NCBI GenBank assembly: GCA_002694885.1
Contig: NZNM01000020.1
Span: forward strand, 1-50,567
Direction of reading: 5' to 3'
Source of the DNA: Opitutaceae bacterium
GTDB lineage: Bacteria > Verrucomicrobiota > Verrucomicrobiia > Opitutales > Opitutaceae
Length of the DNA: 50,567 bases
Numbering within the stretch: position 1 is the first letter of the stretch; each line of letters opens with the position of its first letter. Below, piece after piece: positions 24,760-33,761 of this stretch. A model generated the notes under the pieces. The model made no database searches, was not told the origin of the DNA, and was given only the letters and a program-made list of their open reading frames with translations. Made by a program: the position numbers and the translations under genes.

Positions 24760-25632
24760 ATGAGTGACGCGTCTAAAGAATCGAATCCCTTGGAAAATAT
24801 CGAGCAGTGGGAAGATTTCGTAGAAACGGCAACCTATCCGGAGCCGGAGCATAAGAAGCGAGAAGACTATCGCAATTATGATGACCCCGCCCGGGATTGC
24901 GTTCGCGAATTCTATCGCCTCAACCATAAGCACCAGACCTTCGATTTCGTCATGAAGAAACGGGAGGAGTTTCTGGGGGAGCGTCGGGAGCGCAAGGAAT
25001 TGACCATTATCGAATCTATCGAGCTATTGAATACGCTCGTAGACGATTCCGATCCGGATATCGATTTGCCGCAAATCCAGCATCTCTTGCAGACTTCCGA
25101 ATCTATCCGGGCTCGCGGATGCGATGATTGGTTCGTCCTAGTGGGGCTGATACACGATTTAGGAAAATTGCTTTGCGTGTTTGGAGAGCAGCAATGGGCA
25201 GTAGTGGGCGATACCTTTCCAGTCGGGTGCCAGTTTAGCGATAAGATAGTCTATCCGGAATTTTTCGCGGACAATCCCGATTCTCAAGACCCTCGCTACA
25301 ATACGAAACTGGGGATCTACGAAGAAGGTTGCGGCTTGAGAAACGTCTACATGTCTTGGGGGCACGACGAGTACATGTATCAGCGGGTTAAGGACTATTT
25401 GCCGGATCCTGGACTTTACATGATTCGCTACCATTCTTTTTATGCCTGGCATCGAGAAGGTGAATACGAGTACTTGCTCGATGATCACGACCGAGCTATG
25501 CTCCCTTGGGTAAAGCGATTCAATCCATTCGACCTTTACACGAAGAGCCCGAAAGAGCCCGTCTGGAGCGAGCTGCGGCCCTACTACGAAGACCTCATCG
25601 CCAAATACCTGCCGCCCACATTGAAGTGGTAG
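24760..25632 (+). CDS. Myo-inositol oxygenase (MIOX)
   Basis: A 290-residue inositol oxygenase, which uses a mixed-valent diiron centre and O2 to open myo-inositol to D-glucuronate in the cytoplasm. All six iron ligands of the mammalian enzyme can be placed: H108, H132, D133, H202, H225 and D258. Segments such as 'LVGLIHDLGKLL', 'WAVVGDTFPVGC', 'MSWGHDEYMYQ' and 'NPFDLYTK' are nearly identical to animal and plant MIOX, and length is the same (285-290). The ATG at 24760 sits after an AGATCAGCCCT leader. MIOX is mainly eukaryotic and scattered in bacteria, suggesting old horizontal transfer. It is monocistronic here and convergent with the SulP gene; a uronate route could involve the SDR and TIM-barrel genes nearby. 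Confidence 0.96.
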   Translation: MSDASKESNPLENIEQWEDFVETATYPEPEHKKREDYRNYDDPARDCVREFYRLNHKHQTFDFVMKKREEFLGERRERKELTIIESIELLNTLVDDSDPDIDLPQIQHLLQTSESIRARGCDDWFVLVGLIHDLGKLLCVFGEQQWAVVGDTFPVGCQFSDKIVYPEFFADNPDSQDPRYNTKLGIYEEGCGLRNVYMSWGHDEYMYQRVKDYLPDPGLYMIRYHSFYAWHREGEYEYLLDDHDRAMLPWVKRFNPFDLYTKSPKEPVWSELRPYYEDLIAKYLPPTLKW

Positions 25633-25648
25633 GTTCTAGATATTTGGC

Positions 25649-27442
25649 CTATCGCTTTTCCTTGGCGTAGATTGAGACTTTGGTTTCCCGGTCGCCAATT
25701 ATTTCCTTGGCCCGCTTGAGGGCCTTGGCTGTGGCGAGGGTGGGATTGGATTCTTCGTCGGGAAACAGGTTTCTGGGTTTAATTATATCCACCAGGCCCG
25801 AGTTATTGAGAATGCGCATGGTATCGGGGCGAACTTCGCTGACCAGGAGAATGCGGTCCCGTTCGTTCATGTATTTAATCAGCTCCTCGAGGGCCATGCA
25901 GTTAGTAGCATCGAGATTATGAGCGTTGCGCAGTTTCATGATAACTACTTTCAGGTTTTCGGCATCGCTGACGCGCCGCATTTGATCACGGAAAAGCTCG
26001 GCTGCTCCGAAGAAAAGCTCTCCTTCGACGTGAACGATGGATACTTCGAGATCCCCGCGTTCTTCTCTCTTGTTTAGCTTCCCGAGCTGGCCTTCCTTGT
26101 CGAATGCGTATTCCACGATTTCCGGATTGGCTACCTTTTTTATGAATAAGGCGATGGAACAGGCGGTCCCCACGTATATGGCGAAGTCGAGGGCGAAGAC
26201 CAGTCCGGTGAGGAAAGTGACAAAGAAAGTGATGCTATCGGATTTAGTCGTCTTGGTGACCATGCGTAGCTGATGAGCGTTGATCAGAGATATCCCGATG
26301 ACGACAACGACGACTGCAAGCGACGCGCATGGAATGTATCCAATCAATGGAGCTAAGACGAAGGCTCCGGCTAACACGATAAGACCTGAAAGCAGGCTGG
26401 AGATAGGCGTTTTAGCCCCGCTGCTTGAATTTAGTTGAGAGCGAGTAAGCGATCCCGATGCGGCCATACCCGAAAAGAGTCCGCAGGCGATATTGGCCAT
26501 TCCTGAACTGAGCATCTCTTGATTGCTGTCCAAGCGATCTCCTTCTCGGGCAGCCAAGGATTTTCCGATCGAGTTCCCTTCCAGAACGCAAAGGAGAGCG
26601 ATAGCCATGGCTGGAGTAAGCAGCAGATTGACCGAGTCAAAGTCTACTTCGGGCAGGGAGAGTCCCCAGCCAGCTAAGTTCAAGCTGGGCATCAAGGCTA
26701 CGTGCAAATCCGGAGAAAATTTTTGGGCTACGAATGCGATAGCCGATGAAAGCGTTAGCGTGAGAGCGACATTTGGAAGTTCTCGCGCGTAGCGTTTCAG
26801 CCCGAGGTAGATTAGCGCTGTGACTACGCTGAGACCAAGAGTGGGGAGATGCGTGTTGATCAGCCCGTTAATTGTCTGGCTGGCGACTTCGAAGAAAGTA
26901 GTTGATGGAGCATCGGCCGGGAACTCGAAGCCAAGAGCCTTTTTGATTTGATTAGCAATGATGAGGGCGGCGGCAGCGGTTATATACCCGGTTATGACCG
27001 AGCGGGAGATATATTGGATCAAGGTGGCGATTCGCAAGTAGGCTCCGACCACCAAGAGCAAGCCTACCATTACGAGAAGAAGGGACAGGTGTTCTACCGC
27101 TTTGTCTCCAGACAGCCCGATTGCCGCGAACGAGCTCATGACCATTACCGAAGTGGCATTCGTGGGCCCTAGGACAATGAAACGCGAACCGGCGAACAAC
27201 ATCCCGACGATGGAGGCGACCGCAGATCCGAAAAGGCCGTAGGACAGGGGAAGTCCGGCGATAACTGCGTAGGCCATGCCCTGCGGGAAGGCTAGCAGGG
27301 CTACGTTGAGAGCAGCCCGAGAATCCGCGGTTAGGTGGGAGGCGCTGTAGCCCGCGGTGGTTTTCCGCAGGGGAAAGAGATCGAGTGATCTCGTCAGCTT
27401 CCATCTTTTGCCGTTCTTCGATTGAGGAGAGGCTTCTGCCAT
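25649..27442 (-). CDS. SulP-family anion transporter with STAS domain
   Basis: A 597-residue SLC26/SulP inner-membrane transporter. About 12-14 membrane segments fill residues 40-430, including the SulP region 'ALLAFPQGMAYAVIAGLPLSYGLFGS' and 'TNATSVMVMSSFAA'. A C-terminal STAS domain covers about residues 450-560 ('VSIVHVEGELFFGAAELF', 'VIMKLRNAHNLDATNCMALEEL'). Members carry sulfate, bicarbonate or dicarboxylates; no carbonic anhydrase gene lies beside it, so the ion is not certain. It is divergent from ispH across about 116 bases and ends 16 bases from the convergent inositol oxygenase stop. Confidence 0.93.
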   Translation of the reverse strand: MAEASPQSKNGKRWKLTRSLDLFPLRKTTAGYSASHLTADSRAALNVALLAFPQGMAYAVIAGLPLSYGLFGSAVASIVGMLFAGSRFIVLGPTNATSVMVMSSFAAIGLSGDKAVEHLSLLLVMVGLLLVVGAYLRIATLIQYISRSVITGYITAAAALIIANQIKKALGFEFPADAPSTTFFEVASQTINGLINTHLPTLGLSVVTALIYLGLKRYARELPNVALTLTLSSAIAFVAQKFSPDLHVALMPSLNLAGWGLSLPEVDFDSVNLLLTPAMAIALLCVLEGNSIGKSLAAREGDRLDSNQEMLSSGMANIACGLFSGMAASGSLTRSQLNSSSGAKTPISSLLSGLIVLAGAFVLAPLIGYIPCASLAVVVVVIGISLINAHQLRMVTKTTKSDSITFFVTFLTGLVFALDFAIYVGTACSIALFIKKVANPEIVEYAFDKEGQLGKLNKREERGDLEVSIVHVEGELFFGAAELFRDQMRRVSDAENLKVVIMKLRNAHNLDATNCMALEELIKYMNERDRILLVSEVRPDTMRILNNSGLVDIIKPRNLFPDEESNPTLATAKALKRAKEIIGDRETKVSIYAKEKR

Positions 27443-27537
27443 ATTGAGCGTGCAACGATCTCGAGTTACCCAGAGTAAATCCAGCTAATAGTTTGGATTG
27501 ATAGAAACGCGATATTCGCTCGCGTCGACGTCCTGAA

Positions 27538-27561
27538 TAGGATTTGGGATAGAGTCGAATG
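27538..27561 (+). promoter_or_regulatory. 24-nt block abutting the ispH start, shared with hisC
   Basis: The block from TAGG to the ATG includes TTTGGGATAGAG and matches the sequence at 31272-31295 before hisC at 22 of 24 positions. Similarity stops at the ATG. It may be a promoter for a short-leader transcript or a shared translation signal. Confidence 0.45.
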
Positions 27562-29298
27562 ACTGCTAAGCCAGGCCCCTATCAACCGGACAATCTCCGC
27601 CATCGTCTCTACCTGTTTCTGGGAAATAACAAGGCGATCTTGCGGCGGGTAAAGCATCCTGACGGCAAAGAACATTTGGAGGGTCTTGGAGACTGGAAGC
27701 CCTTGGCTTTGGAACTTATAGAATCGGATGGCGGTAGTCCCGTGGCGATTGGCAGCGTTGAAGGGGAGGTTCAGCTTTATTTTGCCAACATGGAGCGCTA
27801 TGACGTTCCCAGGCAACTTGCTGATGCGGGATTTGACGCTTATGCCATCGGTAGCTTCTCTTCTCAGGAACTCTCTCCAGGTCTGTCACGTGAGCTCGCC
27901 AGCGATTTGCCGATGATCCGATCGAAGGCCAGTCGCATTCCCTATTTGAGGTTCAAAGGGACTGACTACATCTACCGTTTTCGGACAGAGAAGCAGAGGA
28001 ACCGGGATGTCTATCACATCGATGACAATTCCTTGGCTCTATATCATAGTGAGCTTTGCCAAGCTATCAAAACGGTTAAGCGATCCAAAGAGCGATCGGC
28101 GTCGACTCCGGCTAGTTTGGATTTCGGAGCTGTCGAGTATTTGCTGCCCAGCCACTTCGGTTTCTGCCTGGGTGTGCAAAACGCTATAGAAAGGGCCTAT
28201 GAAACAATCGCTTCGAATCCAGGGCGACGGGTTTTCATGTTGAGCGAGCTGATACACAATCCCTTCGTCAACGAGGATTTGAAAAAGCGAGGGCTTCTGT
28301 ATTTGCAGAGCGACAAAGGAAAAGCGGTGATAGACCCGGGTTCGGGCAAGCCCCATTGGGACACGCTTAGCGATCAAGACATCGTGATTATACCAGCTTT
28401 TGGAGCTCGCGACGAGGACAAGGTGAGATTAATCGAAAAGGGTCTCCCTTTGAACGCGTATGATGCGACGTGTATGCTCGTCGAAAAAGTTTGGAAAGCG
28501 GCGAAACGGTTTGGCGAGCAGGGTTACACTGTGGTGATTCATGGAAAGGCGGAGCATGAAGAGACGAAAGCGACGTTTTCCAATAGCGTAAAACACGCCC
28601 CCTCGATTATCGTTCGAGATATGCAGGAAGCCGAACAGCTGGCTTCCGTGATTTCCGAAAAAGATTCAGGCCAGCGAAAGCGTCTGTTCCAGCCATTTGC
28701 CAAGACCTGCAGCCAAAATTTCGATACAGATCGAGATCTATCTAAATTGGCCATCGTCAATCAGACGACCTTGTTGCGAAACGAAACGCTGCGAATAATC
28801 GAACGACTCGAAGAGGCATTGCGTGAACGTTACGGCGCGGCCCATATCGAAGAGCACATGGCAATGAGCAGTAAAGGCGACACGCTTTGCTACGCGACCC
28901 AGGTAAATCAAGACGCCTTGTCAGCGGCAATCAATCAAGGGGCGGATGTGGCCATTGTTGTTGGTGGCCGAAACAGCTCGAACACCTATCAGCTTTATCG
29001 ACTTTGCCAGGAAGCCTTCGGTGATCGCGCATTCTACATCCAGTCGGAGGCCAATATTCTGTCTCATGATCGGATCGAGCATTTCGAGTTTCCCTACGAC
29101 CCCAAGAATCCCAAACAAGGTGGTTTGGAGACGCGCTCTTTTCTGCCAGAAAACAAGAGGCGACTGAGGATTCTTTTGACGGGGGGAGCCTCCTGCCCGG
29201 ATGGATTGCTCCAGCAGGTCATCATGAAAATCAATGGCTATTTCGATGCCGGAGAACTCCGCTGTATTGAGGATGTGATTACAAATATTAATCGGTAG
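27559..29298 (+). CDS. ispH: 4-hydroxy-3-methylbut-2-enyl diphosphate reductase with long N-terminal extension
   Basis: The last enzyme of the MEP isoprenoid pathway, reducing HMBPP to IPP and DMAPP with a [4Fe-4S] cluster. The three cluster cysteines are in 'FGFCLGVQNA' (about residue 203), 'DATCMLVEKVW' (about 304) and 'GDTLCYATQVNQDA' (about 441); 'VNQTTLLRNET' matches the conserved QTT segment and 'IHGKAEHEE' the substrate His loop. At 579 residues it is far longer than usual bacterial IspH (about 310-400). The extra 190 residues at the N-terminus have mixed alpha/beta character, no signal peptide and no domain I recognise. ATG start at 27559 directly follows a block shared with hisC. The extension could be regulatory or a redox-partner interface. 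Confidence 0.9.
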   Translation: MTAKPGPYQPDNLRHRLYLFLGNNKAILRRVKHPDGKEHLEGLGDWKPLALELIESDGGSPVAIGSVEGEVQLYFANMERYDVPRQLADAGFDAYAIGSFSSQELSPGLSRELASDLPMIRSKASRIPYLRFKGTDYIYRFRTEKQRNRDVYHIDDNSLALYHSELCQAIKTVKRSKERSASTPASLDFGAVEYLLPSHFGFCLGVQNAIERAYETIASNPGRRVFMLSELIHNPFVNEDLKKRGLLYLQSDKGKAVIDPGSGKPHWDTLSDQDIVIIPAFGARDEDKVRLIEKGLPLNAYDATCMLVEKVWKAAKRFGEQGYTVVIHGKAEHEETKATFSNSVKHAPSIIVRDMQEAEQLASVISEKDSGQRKRLFQPFAKTCSQNFDTDRDLSKLAIVNQTTLLRNETLRIIERLEEALRERYGAAHIEEHMAMSSKGDTLCYATQVNQDALSAAINQGADVAIVVGGRNSSNTYQLYRLCQEAFGDRAFYIQSEANILSHDRIEHFEFPYDPKNPKQGGLETRSFLPENKRRLRILLTGGASCPDGLLQQVIMKINGYFDAGELRCIEDVITNINR

Positions 29299-29348
29299 AC
29301 AAGCATTTTTCCGTTGCCAAGGCGGATCGGATTGATTTGCAAATTCTC

Positions 29349-29876
29349 ATGCCGATCTACGAATTCTATTGTAAGGAAAACAATACGATCTACTCGTTTC
29401 TGGCGAAATCGCTGGCCTATAAGGATGCTGTGCCGAAGTGCCCGGAAAATGCTGCGTTTACCATGGAAAAGCAGGTATCCGGTTTCGCGTTTGTCGGGAA
29501 AGCCAAGGACCCGTCGGAGGAGGGCCCCATGGAAGGCATGGACGACGCCAAGATGGAACGCATGATGGCCGAACTGGAAAAGGATATGTCGGGATTCGAT
29601 GAAGACAATCCCGACCCGAAGCAAATGGCCCACGTTATGAGAAAAATGGCGTCCTTGACCGGCGAGAAACTGCCCGGAGAAATGGAAGAGATGGTTGCCC
29701 GTTTGGAGGCGGGTGAAGATCCCGAGCAATTGGAAGATGAATTTGGCGATGCTCTCGGCGACTTGGGAGACGATATAGAAGGCGAGGAAGGCGGGCGTCT
29801 CAAAAAACTGAAGCAGCGTCTAATGGGGCCAAAACGGGATCCCGAGCTTTACGATATGGCCGCGTTTTGCGATTAG
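29349..29876 (+). CDS. FmdB-like zinc-ribbon family protein with degenerate Cys pairs
   Basis: A 175-residue protein that begins 'MPIYEFYC' and has 'VPKCPENA' and 'VSGFAF', the framework of the FmdB/CxxC putative regulatory proteins. In the family each zinc knuckle is C-x2-C; here the second Cys of both pairs is missing ('CKENN', 'CPENA'), so zinc binding is doubtful. Residues about 60-160 are acidic and Met-rich, helical, ending in a basic patch and 'LYDMAAFCD'. The start is the ATG at 29349; the upstream TTG reading adds only four residues. It follows ispH by 50 bases on the same strand. Function unknown. Confidence 0.75.
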   Translation: MPIYEFYCKENNTIYSFLAKSLAYKDAVPKCPENAAFTMEKQVSGFAFVGKAKDPSEEGPMEGMDDAKMERMMAELEKDMSGFDEDNPDPKQMAHVMRKMASLTGEKLPGEMEEMVARLEAGEDPEQLEDEFGDALGDLGDDIEGEEGGRLKKLKQRLMGPKRDPELYDMAAFCD

Positions 29877-29899
29877 GCATCGCTATTGCGAATGGACGG

Positions 29900-30970
29900 C
29901 TAGAATCGGTTTTCTGGTCCCTTCACATTACCGTCCCCGGAAAGGAGGATGGCGATCGGACGCGTTTGCGGGAAATGGGACAGAATGATTACCGCGATTA
30001 CGGTGATTGGAACACAGAGGAACATGCCAGGGATTCCCCACAGCGTGCCCCAAAGCCCGAGCGACAACAGTATCACCAAGGGACTTAGATTTAAGGAGCT
30101 TCCCAGAAGCCGCGGTTCGAGAAAGCTCCCGATCATCATCTGAGTGGCCGTTATCCCCCCGATAACGGAAATGATCGGCAAAGGGCTGTCGAATTGGATC
30201 AAAGCGAGTAAAGAGGGAAAAGCGGTTGCCAGGATCGAGCCGATTGTGGGGATGTAGTTGAAAAAGAAGATAAGCATTCCCCAGAAGGTAGCGAAATCGA
30301 GACCTACAGCAGCCATGATTCCCCAACTGACAAAGCCCGTGGTCAGGCTCGTGAAGGTTTTTACGCCGATGTAGGTGCGGGTATCCTTGTCGATCTCCTC
30401 TATGATCTTCGCGACTTCGCTCTCGTGAAGATTTCCGGCGGTGATGGCTTTGATTTTGGGACTGAAACTACGTTGCTCGAGGAAAAGGAAAATAACGTAT
30501 ATGCTGATCAATCCAGCACTCCCAGCCAGCGTACCCAATGCGGCCGCCACATCGCGCACGACGTTGGCGAAGTCGAATTGGCCAACGAATTCTCTAATTG
30601 GCGGCGGTTCATCAAACGGAAACCAGCTGTACACTTTGTCGATCAACGGCCCGATCTTAGCCTGATACTGTGGAGCAACTCGAACGACGGCGCTTACGTT
30701 TTGGGTTATCAGATTGAAAAAGACACTCAGAATGCCAACTATGATCGCGACCGAGGCCATGTATCGAAAGGGAGCAGGTAGACTTTTCCCGCGAACCTTC
30801 AGTTTCCGTATTGCGAAGGACAGCGCGTTGATCAGATACCAAATGAATACCGCTAGTATCAGAGGTATGATCAGCTTTTGACCGATATGGAGGATAAAGA
30901 AGAGGGTAACCGTAATCCCAAGCCAGAGGAAGGATCGGGCGAGAGCGGAGTTCGTTACCTGTTCGTTCAT
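29900..30970 (-). CDS. AI-2E-family (PerM/TqsA-type) permease
   Basis: A 356-residue inner-membrane protein of the AI-2 exporter family. Membrane segments are at about residues 13-45 (two), 67-87, then a long loop, and 150-170, 205-235, 238-265, 270-290 and 305-335, the usual arrangement with a central soluble loop. 'FFNYIPTIGSILATAFPSLLAL' is the best conserved family segment, with the 'PTIG' turn. Members export autoinducer-2 or act as Na+/H+ or Li+ antiporters; no quorum-sensing gene is nearby, so transport of ions or metabolites is as likely. Convergent with the FmdB-like gene (23 bases). Confidence 0.9.
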   Translation of the reverse strand: MNEQVTNSALARSFLWLGITVTLFFILHIGQKLIIPLILAVFIWYLINALSFAIRKLKVRGKSLPAPFRYMASVAIIVGILSVFFNLITQNVSAVVRVAPQYQAKIGPLIDKVYSWFPFDEPPPIREFVGQFDFANVVRDVAAALGTLAGSAGLISIYVIFLFLEQRSFSPKIKAITAGNLHESEVAKIIEEIDKDTRTYIGVKTFTSLTTGFVSWGIMAAVGLDFATFWGMLIFFFNYIPTIGSILATAFPSLLALIQFDSPLPIISVIGGITATQMMIGSFLEPRLLGSSLNLSPLVILLSLGLWGTLWGIPGMFLCVPITVIAVIILSHFPQTRPIAILLSGDGNVKGPENRF

Positions 30971-31292
30971 GAATTCAGTCTAGGGGATAGTTTTGGATCG
31001 TTATAAAGGATCAAAGGGGGGTTCGGCGGAATTTTCCACAATTATCGATACCAGGCCGCGAGCGCTCCTTAAAAGCCATGATTCGGAAGCATTCTGACGG
31101 CAGGTAGATACTGTTCGAATCTGATAATCGAAGGGCTGGCCCTTATTGAGCATTTCCTAACAATTTGCGCGACAATAGCTTTGGTAAAGGCGAAGGATGG
31201 TGAAACTAAAAAGAGTTAAGTTGGTCAATCCGTCTAATCGAAGACCATTTCACTTGTAACGGGGCTCGAGGTAGGCTTTGGGATAGAGGCGA
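30971..31292. other. 322-bp intergenic region upstream of hisC
   Basis: No gene is visible. It contains a 14-bp palindrome, AAGGGC-TG-GCCCTT, at 31131-31144 and ends with the block shared with ispH (31272-31295). Promoters for the permease (minus) and hisC (plus) should both lie here. Confidence 0.5.
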
Positions 31293-31295
31293 ATG
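31272..31295 (+). promoter_or_regulatory. 24-nt block abutting the hisC start, shared with ispH
   Basis: It matches 27538-27561 at 22 of 24 positions, with TTTGGGATAGAG in common and the ATG at its right end. GAGG eight bases before the start could also serve as the ribosome-binding site here, but the ispH copy reads GAGT. Confidence 0.45.
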
Positions 31296-32390
31296 TCTCG
31301 ATACAATAATATGGTAAAAACGGAATTGCTGTCGCAACCGGTCTATCAGCCCGGAAAACCGATCGACTACGTCGCTCGCGATTTGGGACTCGATCCGAAC
31401 ACGATTGTTAAGCTAGCTTCCAACGAGAATCCTCTTGGGGCATCCCCGTTGGGGATCGCTGCAGGCAAGGCGGCTATAGAGGATATACATTTGTATCCAG
31501 ATAGTGGATGTTATGAGCTTGTCAAAGCTCTATCTAGCTGGTGTGGAGTGGAAATGGACCAGTTGATCGTCGGCAATGGATCGAATGAGATATTGGAGCT
31601 GATAGGCCATGCTCTAATAGGTGAAGATGACGAGGTTGTGATCGGCCAAGGAGCGTTTATTGTCTACAAGCTCGTAACCATGCTTTTCGGTGGAAAAGCA
31701 GTCGAAGTCCCTACTTTGGAACATCGTCACGATTTGAATGGAATGCGGGAAGCCATAACTAGCCGAACGAAAGTCGTGTTTCTGGCGAGCCCTGACAATC
31801 CGAGTGGTTCTGCAAACGCAAATCAGGACATAATAGATTTCGCGGAATCGCTTCCCGATTCTGTTTTGTTCGTATTTGATGGCGCGTATTCAGAATACTT
31901 AGATGACCCACCTGATCTGCGACCGCTGATAGAGAGAGGAAAACCAGTTTTCTGCACGCGAACGTTTTCTAAAATTTTCGGATTGGCCGGGCTGCGTATC
32001 GGCTATGGGTTTGGCGATCCGGAACTGGTAGCTCTGCTCAATCGAGCTCGCGAGCCCTTCAATGTGAACGCGGTTGCCCAAGCCGCGGCATTGGCGTCTC
32101 TGGAGGATAGGCAGTGGCTGGATGATTGCCGCAAGGCGAATGCTCAAGGAAGGACGGCGTTGGAAAACCGAATTTCGGCACTAAATATTGAATACATAAA
32201 AAGTTCGGCGAATTTTGTGACAGTCCGAGTGGGTAACGGGATTGAGGCATTCGAATGGATGCAGAAAGATGGAGTGATCGCTCGACCGCTGGCCCCTTAC
32301 GGAATGAGAGAGTGGATCCGCATATCAGTGGGCAAGGAATACGAAAATGAGCGGGCGATCGCCTCTCTCACTTCGTACTTGAATCGATAG
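31293..32390 (+). CDS. hisC: Histidinol-phosphate aminotransferase
   Basis: A 365-residue PLP-dependent fold-type I aminotransferase of the HisC family, converting imidazole-acetol phosphate and glutamate to histidinol phosphate. It shows 'KLASNENPLGASP' near the N-terminus, 'GNGSNEILELI' for the phosphate site, 'SPDNPSG' at about 170, and the PLP lysine in 'TRTFSKIFGLAGLRIGYGFG' at about 228. The first ATG (31293) has a Shine-Dalgarno-like GAGG; the ATG at 31311 is an alternative. It is not in a his operon here and stands alone. Some relatives prefer phenylalanine or tyrosine keto acids, so an aromatic aminotransferase role is possible. Confidence 0.92.
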   Translation: MSRYNNMVKTELLSQPVYQPGKPIDYVARDLGLDPNTIVKLASNENPLGASPLGIAAGKAAIEDIHLYPDSGCYELVKALSSWCGVEMDQLIVGNGSNEILELIGHALIGEDDEVVIGQGAFIVYKLVTMLFGGKAVEVPTLEHRHDLNGMREAITSRTKVVFLASPDNPSGSANANQDIIDFAESLPDSVLFVFDGAYSEYLDDPPDLRPLIERGKPVFCTRTFSKIFGLAGLRIGYGFGDPELVALLNRAREPFNVNAVAQAAALASLEDRQWLDDCRKANAQGRTALENRISALNIEYIKSSANFVTVRVGNGIEAFEWMQKDGVIARPLAPYGMREWIRISVGKEYENERAIASLTSYLNR

Positions 32391-32438
32391 GGGCGGTCCG
32401 TCCATGCTTTGTAGCGTGTCTATCCGTGACCGTAGCGA

Positions 32439-33761
32439 GTGAATTTTTCGTCGAATGAGTTAATAGTATTCGGAGCATCGGTAATCGCTCTTCTGTTCGC
32501 GAACGCGATATTCGTGGCCACGGAGTTCAGTCTAATCAAGTTGCGTTTCACTCGGTTTGGAACGAATCAGGAGGACGAGGCCAGGAACTCGAAAAGCATC
32601 GCATCGCTGCTCGATGATTTGAGTGAAAGCCTCCGGCTGATTAGGTTTGGCACAACGTTTTGCTCAATCGCGATCGGGTTTCTCTGCGTTCCGCTTATTA
32701 TAGCCACTTTGAATTCACTGGAGTGGTTGGGCGAATACCAGATACGAATAGCTATCGCTTTGGGATTCGTCCTGGCAGTTGGTATCCATTTTGTGATTGG
32801 GGAACTCGTTCCACGATCGATCGGCATGCAAAACTCTGTGGGCGTTCTCAAGGTGATCGCTCGACCTCTCGGTTTTTTCAAGGCCGTCGCTTATCCCGTC
32901 TACGGCCCATGCATTCGGCTAGCTGAAGCGATGCTCAGATTGATGGGCTACGAGCCGAAGTCGGATTTCGATTCAATCGAGGTCGATTCTCAGATCCGTT
33001 CGATCGTCAGTGGAGGCGACGAGCTGCCGGAGGTGACCGAAAGCATTCTCAGCAATGCCATGGATTTGCGTAAGCGCGTGGCGCACGATATCATGATTCC
33101 TAGGAATCAGCTAAGCTTTTTTGATACTGAGGATTCCATAGAGGAGAATTTAAGCGTGGCTCGCGAGACGGGTCACACCCGTTTTCCTGTGTGCGAAGGC
33201 GACTTGGATAGGTGTATTGGCATTGTCCATATCAAGGACGTATTTCGCACGGGAAAGTCCACTCAAGAGATCGAATTGCATCAGCTAAAGCGGCCGATCT
33301 CCCGGTTTTCCACTGATGAGCCCTTGGAAGCTGTTTTGCAGGAGTTTCTCAAGCAGAAGCAACATTTCGCCCTGTTGATTGACGAGTTTGGCGGAGCCGT
33401 GGGGGCTGTAACGCTTGAAGATGTATTAGAAGAGTTGGTGGGCGAGATTCAGGATGAATTCGATTTGGATAGAGAGATGATTTCCCAGTTGGGGGAGAAA
33501 TCGTTTTTGATCGATGGTTTAACGCCCTTGCATGACGTTGCGGAAGAGATTGGCGTGGAACTCGAGTCAGAAGAAGTTTCCACATTTGGAGGTTTCATTA
33601 CCCTAAAGTTGGGGAGAATGCCTCATCTGAATGAAGTGTTCACGATTGATCGACTCCAGGTTACCGTGGGCAATGTGGATGATCGGAGAGTGATTGCAGC
33701 GTCAGTAGAAGTTTTAAGCGAAGACGACCATCGAGAAGAGGAGGGAGAGGAAGCTAGCTAG
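32439..33761 (+). CDS. CNNM/CorC-type protein with DUF21 and CBS domains
   Basis: A 440-residue membrane protein of the HlyC/CorC (CNNM) family linked to magnesium or cobalt efflux. A DUF21 (CNNM) transmembrane domain fills residues 1-195 with segments near 8-28, 70-90, 100-125 and 130-150. Two CBS domains follow at about 215-345 ('DIMIPRNQLSFFD', 'IGIVHIKDVFR', 'FGGAVGAVTLEDVLEELVG'), then a CorC_HlyC domain at about 355-430 ('FLIDGLTPLHDVAEEIGVEL'). The GTG at 32439 is the annotated start. It probably senses adenine nucleotides and extrudes divalent cations. Confidence 0.92.
   Translation: MNFSSNELIVFGASVIALLFANAIFVATEFSLIKLRFTRFGTNQEDEARNSKSIASLLDDLSESLRLIRFGTTFCSIAIGFLCVPLIIATLNSLEWLGEYQIRIAIALGFVLAVGIHFVIGELVPRSIGMQNSVGVLKVIARPLGFFKAVAYPVYGPCIRLAEAMLRLMGYEPKSDFDSIEVDSQIRSIVSGGDELPEVTESILSNAMDLRKRVAHDIMIPRNQLSFFDTEDSIEENLSVARETGHTRFPVCEGDLDRCIGIVHIKDVFRTGKSTQEIELHQLKRPISRFSTDEPLEAVLQEFLKQKQHFALLIDEFGGAVGAVTLEDVLEELVGEIQDEFDLDREMISQLGEKSFLIDGLTPLHDVAEEIGVELESEEVSTFGGFITLKLGRMPHLNEVFTIDRLQVTVGNVDDRRVIAASVEVLSEDDHREEEGEEAS

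Noticed and set aside
31131-31144. AAGGGC-TG-GCCCTT palindrome as a terminator
   Set aside because: It lies before hisC and behind the start of a divergent gene, has a two-base loop and no T-run.
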